Shown one piece after another: positions 5,640-8,336 of a stretch of 8,336 bases of DNA (position 1 is its first letter; each line of letters begins with the position of its first letter). This stretch comes from CAZEAC01 sp964510065. GTDB lineage: Bacteria > Bdellovibrionota_C > UBA2361 > CAIXSY01. The notes under the pieces are model-generated. The model did not search any database and was not told the origin of the DNA. It saw nothing but the letters and a program-made list of their open reading frames with translations. The position numbers and the translations under genes are program-made. The stretch is from contig CAZEAC010000129.1 of the NCBI GenBank assembly GCA_964510065.1, forward strand, positions 1 to 8,336, read 5' to 3'.

Positions 5640-5988
5640 TATTATGGAATTCACTTCTACGCGCGCTCTCTGAGCGAAATGGCATGGGCGTCGTTTCTCA
5701 AGTCTCCGTTAATATACGTCTAAATCCATGAAATTCACCGATGGCCCCGGAGCTTGTCGTCTCTCGTTCGAGCGAGTGCTCGCTGCTATTATTTCCCAGT
5801 CCTCATTGTGAAGCTTAACATATCGGCAGGAGCTACTCTTCCCTACCGAATGTACTCATTTATAATAGAAGAACTTGTGAGCACATTATTTTATCCGCAA
5901 AAAAGAGTGGCAATCTCCCTCGAGAGAGGTGTGCCAGATGACACAAGTAAATTCCTCATAACAACTAGGGGCCCGCATGTGGTAGCGC
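5640..5988. other. Intergenic stretch, no convincing gene
   Basis: About 350 bp without a gene I can support. A plus-strand frame from TTG 5754 to 6014 (86 codons) has no family resemblance, no clear ribosome site, and runs antisense into the next gene. Small palindromes occur: AGCGAGTGCTCGCT (5771-5784, 6-bp arms) and an imperfect one around CTCGAG near 5920. Confidence 0.4.
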
Positions 5989-5993
5989 CTAGT
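5964..5993 (-). terminator. Hairpin at the end of the coiled-coil gene
   Basis: ACTAGGGGC (5964-5972) and GCGCCTAGT (5985-5993) pair at 8 of 9 positions with a 12-base loop, overlapping the stop codon of the minus-strand gene. On that strand the stem is followed by TGTTATG, only weakly T-rich. It could terminate that gene's transcript. Confidence 0.35.
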
Positions 5994-6873
5994 CATCGAT
6001 TAGTGCACCAATAATTCCGCCGGCGACAAATCCGCTGGAGCCGTTAACGACGCCATCGTCAAGTGCATCTCCGATAATTGCGCCCTTGAGGCTAAAGCCA
6101 CTTGAGCTCGATGTGCTACGTTGCCGGGAATTTCCAGATAGGGGCGGATAAAACGTGGCGGGTGCAGTCCGTTGATCTCGTTCCGCTGCAGGCTTTCGCT
6201 GTGCTGGTGGACACCCTGCAGTGGTGATGCGCGGCGCATTTATCTCATCTATTAGAGATGCGGGTACTTTCTTATAAGAAATGTCAGGCTGATCTAAGCA
6301 CAATAGCTCGAGCGCTCGAAGCAATACGGCGCCTCTGTCAGTGAGGGCAACGTACTCCTGTCCCATTTGAAAAAAGCGTTCGAGCTTATTTGAGGTTTCA
6401 AAAATAGCATTTGCTCGAGACTTTGTTGAGTCGCGCTCTTTGCGGAGAGCCTTGATGACTAACTCTGACTTACTCAGCTCGCGTTCTTCATTTTGGAGTG
6501 TGGACTCTCGTGACCAAGCCCGATGCCATTTTGAATTCAACTTAACGCTGAGCACTTTGTATGCCTCTTCGGCCTTCGCGAGACGGCGTTCATCTTCGTA
6601 CCATTTCTCCTCGAGCAGCGGCAAAAGATTAACTTCAGGCTTGCTGTCACGATAGTGCATCGCGCTAATAACCTCGATTAATCCATCAGCTTGAAAATCC
6701 GCCTTTAACGGATCCGAGATCGTCACGAATTCACGATTGCCGATTTTCTGAAGAAGCGCGGAAAGCTGAGCGATGTTGAGTTCGGCAAGTGCGTTGAGCG
6801 GTGCTCTCGGAAGAGCTCGATGCAGCGGCGCGGCCCCGACGTCAGAACTATTTCGATTATCTTGATTAGGCAT
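5989..6873 (-). CDS. Hypothetical protein with coiled coil and glycine-rich C-terminus, 294 aa
   Basis: Function not recognised. About 25 flexible N-terminal residues precede a helical segment (LNALAELNIAQLSALLQKIG, 26-45). Residues 84-165 are rich in E, K, R, L and A with heptad-like spacing, consistent with a long coiled coil, so the protein probably forms oligomers. Residues 172-191, QEYVALTDRGAVLLRALELL, resemble the last strand and helix of a winged-helix domain. Then comes a Pro/Ser-rich linker (about 215-258) and a distinct tail, GFSLKGAIIGDALDDGVVNG then SSGFVAGGIIGALIDD (259-294). This is a glycine-zipper-like repeat often found at the C-terminus of secreted or membrane-associated bacterial proteins. 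No signal peptide is seen. A promoter candidate lies 37-65 bp upstream, and the IS lies just beyond it. The reading frame is clean, so the gene is probably real. Confidence 0.75.
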   Translation of the reverse strand: MPNQDNRNSSDVGAAPLHRALPRAPLNALAELNIAQLSALLQKIGNREFVTISDPLKADFQADGLIEVISAMHYRDSKPEVNLLPLLEEKWYEDERRLAKAEEAYKVLSVKLNSKWHRAWSRESTLQNEERELSKSELVIKALRKERDSTKSRANAIFETSNKLERFFQMGQEYVALTDRGAVLLRALELLCLDQPDISYKKVPASLIDEINAPRITTAGCPPAQRKPAAERDQRTAPATFYPPLSGNSRQRSTSSSSGFSLKGAIIGDALDDGVVNGSSGFVAGGIIGALIDD

Positions 6874-6909
6874 ATATAGGGTTAAGGTCGCTTGGGTAAG
6901 TTTAACATT

Positions 6910-6938
6910 ATCTAATTATGTAGGCAAACCGCGGACAA
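6910..6938 (-). promoter_or_regulatory. Candidate promoter for the coiled-coil gene
   Basis: On the minus strand TTGTCC (6938-6933) and TTAGAT (6915-6910) are 17 bases apart, as in a sigma70-type -35/-10 pair, 37 bases before the ATG at 6873. The bases around the -10 are AT-rich. It lies just outside the predicted IS end at 6953. Confidence 0.35.
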
Positions 6939-6952
6939 AATATGGATGATGG

Positions 6953-8281
6953 CACTACTGACTCATTTATTTCATGGCAATTTCAATTGCTTAGCGGCAG
7001 CAGGGTCTTCAGCGAGATCGTCTACGTCTTGGAATAGCGATAAAATGGGGGTTTTCTCGAATATCGAGGTGCTCAAGATCTGTAGAATTGTGTAGAGGCT
7101 ATGCGGGATCGCCAGACGCTTTTTAACGATGGCGATGAGTACGTATGAGGTCACGGCGATCCAGATCTGGGAGCGCACGGCGTTTTCTGAGGTGCCAAAG
7201 AACGCTTTAATGCGAAGATGTTGCTTGATCCACTTGAAGAAGAGCTCGATCTGCCATCGCGATTTGTAGAGAGCGGCGATAGTCGTCGCGGCGAGTACGA
7301 AGTTGTTGGTGAGAAATACCAAGCGCTTATTGGTATCAGCATCGCGGTACACAATGCGCCGGAGTTTTTCAGGATAGTCGTTGCACGAGGATACGCCGCT
7401 CAGCAGTATTGTCTGATCGGCGATGATACCGGTGCAGCGATCGGTGTCATGAGAGTAGACGCGCCGAAACTGTGTGTTTTTCTTTGAACGAGTGACAAAA
7501 AACGCGGAAGCTTTTGTAATCCGAAACAGTCGAGCAAAATCGAGATATCCTCGGTCCATGATGTAGATTGCCCCCGACTCGAAAGCGAGTCCATCGAGGA
7601 TATTCACATCGTGCAGATTTCCGCGTGAAATAACGATAATGGAGGGGATGCTGCCGTACAGGTCTATGAGTGTATGCATTTTCACGGCTGCTTTGGTTCG
7701 GCGAAATTTTGCCCACGGGAAAAGAGACAAACACAGATCGATCGTTGTCGAGTCAAGAGCGTAGGCGGCTCGCTTGAGTCTTACCGAGAACGCATCGTTC
7801 GAGTAGAGTATGCGAGCTTCGCGGATCAATTCCATGGCGAAGTCTTGGTAGATCCTCCAGTCGCGTCGATCGTTTGCGCGAGCAAGAGTGCTACGAGCAA
7901 TCTTGCCACGTATTCCCAGATGGTAGAGCTTTTTAGTTTTGGAGCGAAGACATGCTTCGATATCACGCAGACTCTCGCGATACGTGAGCTGCGCAAACGC
8001 CATGCATAGAAACTGATCCCAGCACGTGAAATTTCTGATTCCTTTGTTGCCTCGATACCGTTTCACGCACTGTCTGAACTTCGGCTTCGATACGAAGTTC
8101 ATAAGTTGCGCAAAAACTATTTGCCCGACGTGCATTCAACTTCCCCCGTTACTTGTCAACAGGGAAAAGTATGCGGGATTTCCTAGAATCAGTTGAAATC
8201 GATCACACTCAGAGTTTCCGTATTCGCTAGAAAAATTAGAATGTTATGGTCGGTTCGGATAAATTAAGCGGGACAGCTGTG
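6953..8281 (-). mobile_element. IS4-family insertion sequence, full length
   Basis: The element is bounded by imperfect terminal inverted repeats. The left end begins CACTACTGACTCATTTATTT at 6953. The right end, read inward from 8281, begins CACAGCTGTCCCGCTTAATT. About 14 of the first 20 positions match without gaps. The 1329-bp span encloses one transposase gene, with 19 bp on its 3' side and 146 bp on its 5' side, a normal IS4 layout. No target duplication is visible (left flank GATGATGG, right flank ATCTTCACC), so the ends may be off by a few bases or one flank may have been rearranged. Confidence 0.65.
6972..8135 (-). CDS. IS4-family DDE transposase (DUF4372-type N-terminus)
   Basis: Catalyses cut-and-paste movement of its element. 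At 387 residues it is full length. The N-terminus (GQIVFAQLMNFVS, then FLCMAFAQLTYRESLRDIEA) is the DUF4372 region of this IS4 subgroup. The catalytic core is complete: D128 in YALDST, D194 in YIMDRGYLDF, and the IS4 signature Y-(2)-R-(3)-E-(6)-K at Y290, R293, E297 and K304. The ATG at 8135 has a strong ribosome site, GGGGGAAG, five bases upstream. No stop or frameshift interrupts it, so the element may still be active. It is transcribed toward the coiled-coil gene on the same strand, so readthrough could affect that gene. Confidence 0.95.
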   Translation of the reverse strand: MHVGQIVFAQLMNFVSKPKFRQCVKRYRGNKGIRNFTCWDQFLCMAFAQLTYRESLRDIEACLRSKTKKLYHLGIRGKIARSTLARANDRRDWRIYQDFAMELIREARILYSNDAFSVRLKRAAYALDSTTIDLCLSLFPWAKFRRTKAAVKMHTLIDLYGSIPSIIVISRGNLHDVNILDGLAFESGAIYIMDRGYLDFARLFRITKASAFFVTRSKKNTQFRRVYSHDTDRCTGIIADQTILLSGVSSCNDYPEKLRRIVYRDADTNKRLVFLTNNFVLAATTIAALYKSRWQIELFFKWIKQHLRIKAFFGTSENAVRSQIWIAVTSYVLIAIVKKRLAIPHSLYTILQILSTSIFEKTPILSLFQDVDDLAEDPAAAKQLKLP

Positions 8282-8336
8282 ATCTTCACCAGCATTTTCG
8301 GACTGTACGCAGGACGTCCAAGCCTCGAAAATTTCC

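Noticed and set aside
4000..5640. Dispersed repeats as integron attC sites in a cassette array, since TA genes and a small phosphatase gene are typical cassettes.
   Set aside because: No paired RYYYAAC and GTTRRRY core sites were found at the repeat ends, and no integrase is present; genes also lie on both strands.
5754..6014. Plus-strand 86-codon frame from TTG.
   Set aside because: No similarity, poor start, and antisense overlap with the coiled-coil gene.
7218..8009. Several plus-strand frames opposite the transposase.
   Set aside because: They are shadows of the well-supported minus-strand transposase.

Overview
The window reads as an accessory stretch of a bacterial chromosome of moderate GC. 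The organism cannot be named from sequence alone. SD-like ribosome sites (e.g. GGGGGA before the transposase), two type II toxin-antitoxin (TA) modules of families common in Gram-negative bacteria, and an IS4-family insertion sequence all fit a bacterium. No rRNA, canonical tRNA, CRISPR array or integrase was seen.

Layout, left to right. (1) 68-730 (+): a short XPF/Hef-like ERCC4 nuclease with a double helix-hairpin-helix tail; its domain begins upstream of any ordinary start codon. (2) 761-1325 (+): an intact HigB-HigA module. (3) 1326-1685: a probable terminator and copy A of a dispersed structured repeat. (4) 1686-3392 (+): a 568-residue protein of unknown function with two motifs that faintly recall the TraB/Tiki fold. 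(5) 3555-4001 (-): a dual-specificity-type phosphatase with complete catalytic residues; repeat copy B lies just upstream of its start. (6) about 4106-4750 (-): a decayed, frameshifted gene of unknown origin, GC-rich, ending inside repeat copy B and carrying a G-quadruplex motif on the opposite strand. (7) 4874-5494 (+): a second TA module, with the killer toxin broken by a one-base frameshift and its HTH antitoxin intact. (8) 5575-5627: repeat copy C, which can fold into a small three-way junction. (9) 5640-5988: no convincing gene. (10) 5989-6873 (-): a coiled-coil protein with a glycine-rich C-terminus. (11) about 6953-8281 (-): a full-length IS4-family element with an intact DDE transposase.

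The genes do not form one pathway. Only the two TA pairs are clear operons. TA modules, an IS, a decayed gene, a broken toxin and dispersed repeats together suggest a gene-turnover zone. The observations most worth a second look are the three-copy structured repeat, the frameshifted toxin beside an intact antitoxin, the near-identical operator-like palindromes in front of two unrelated TA modules, and the unusual 5' end of the ERCC4 nuclease gene.
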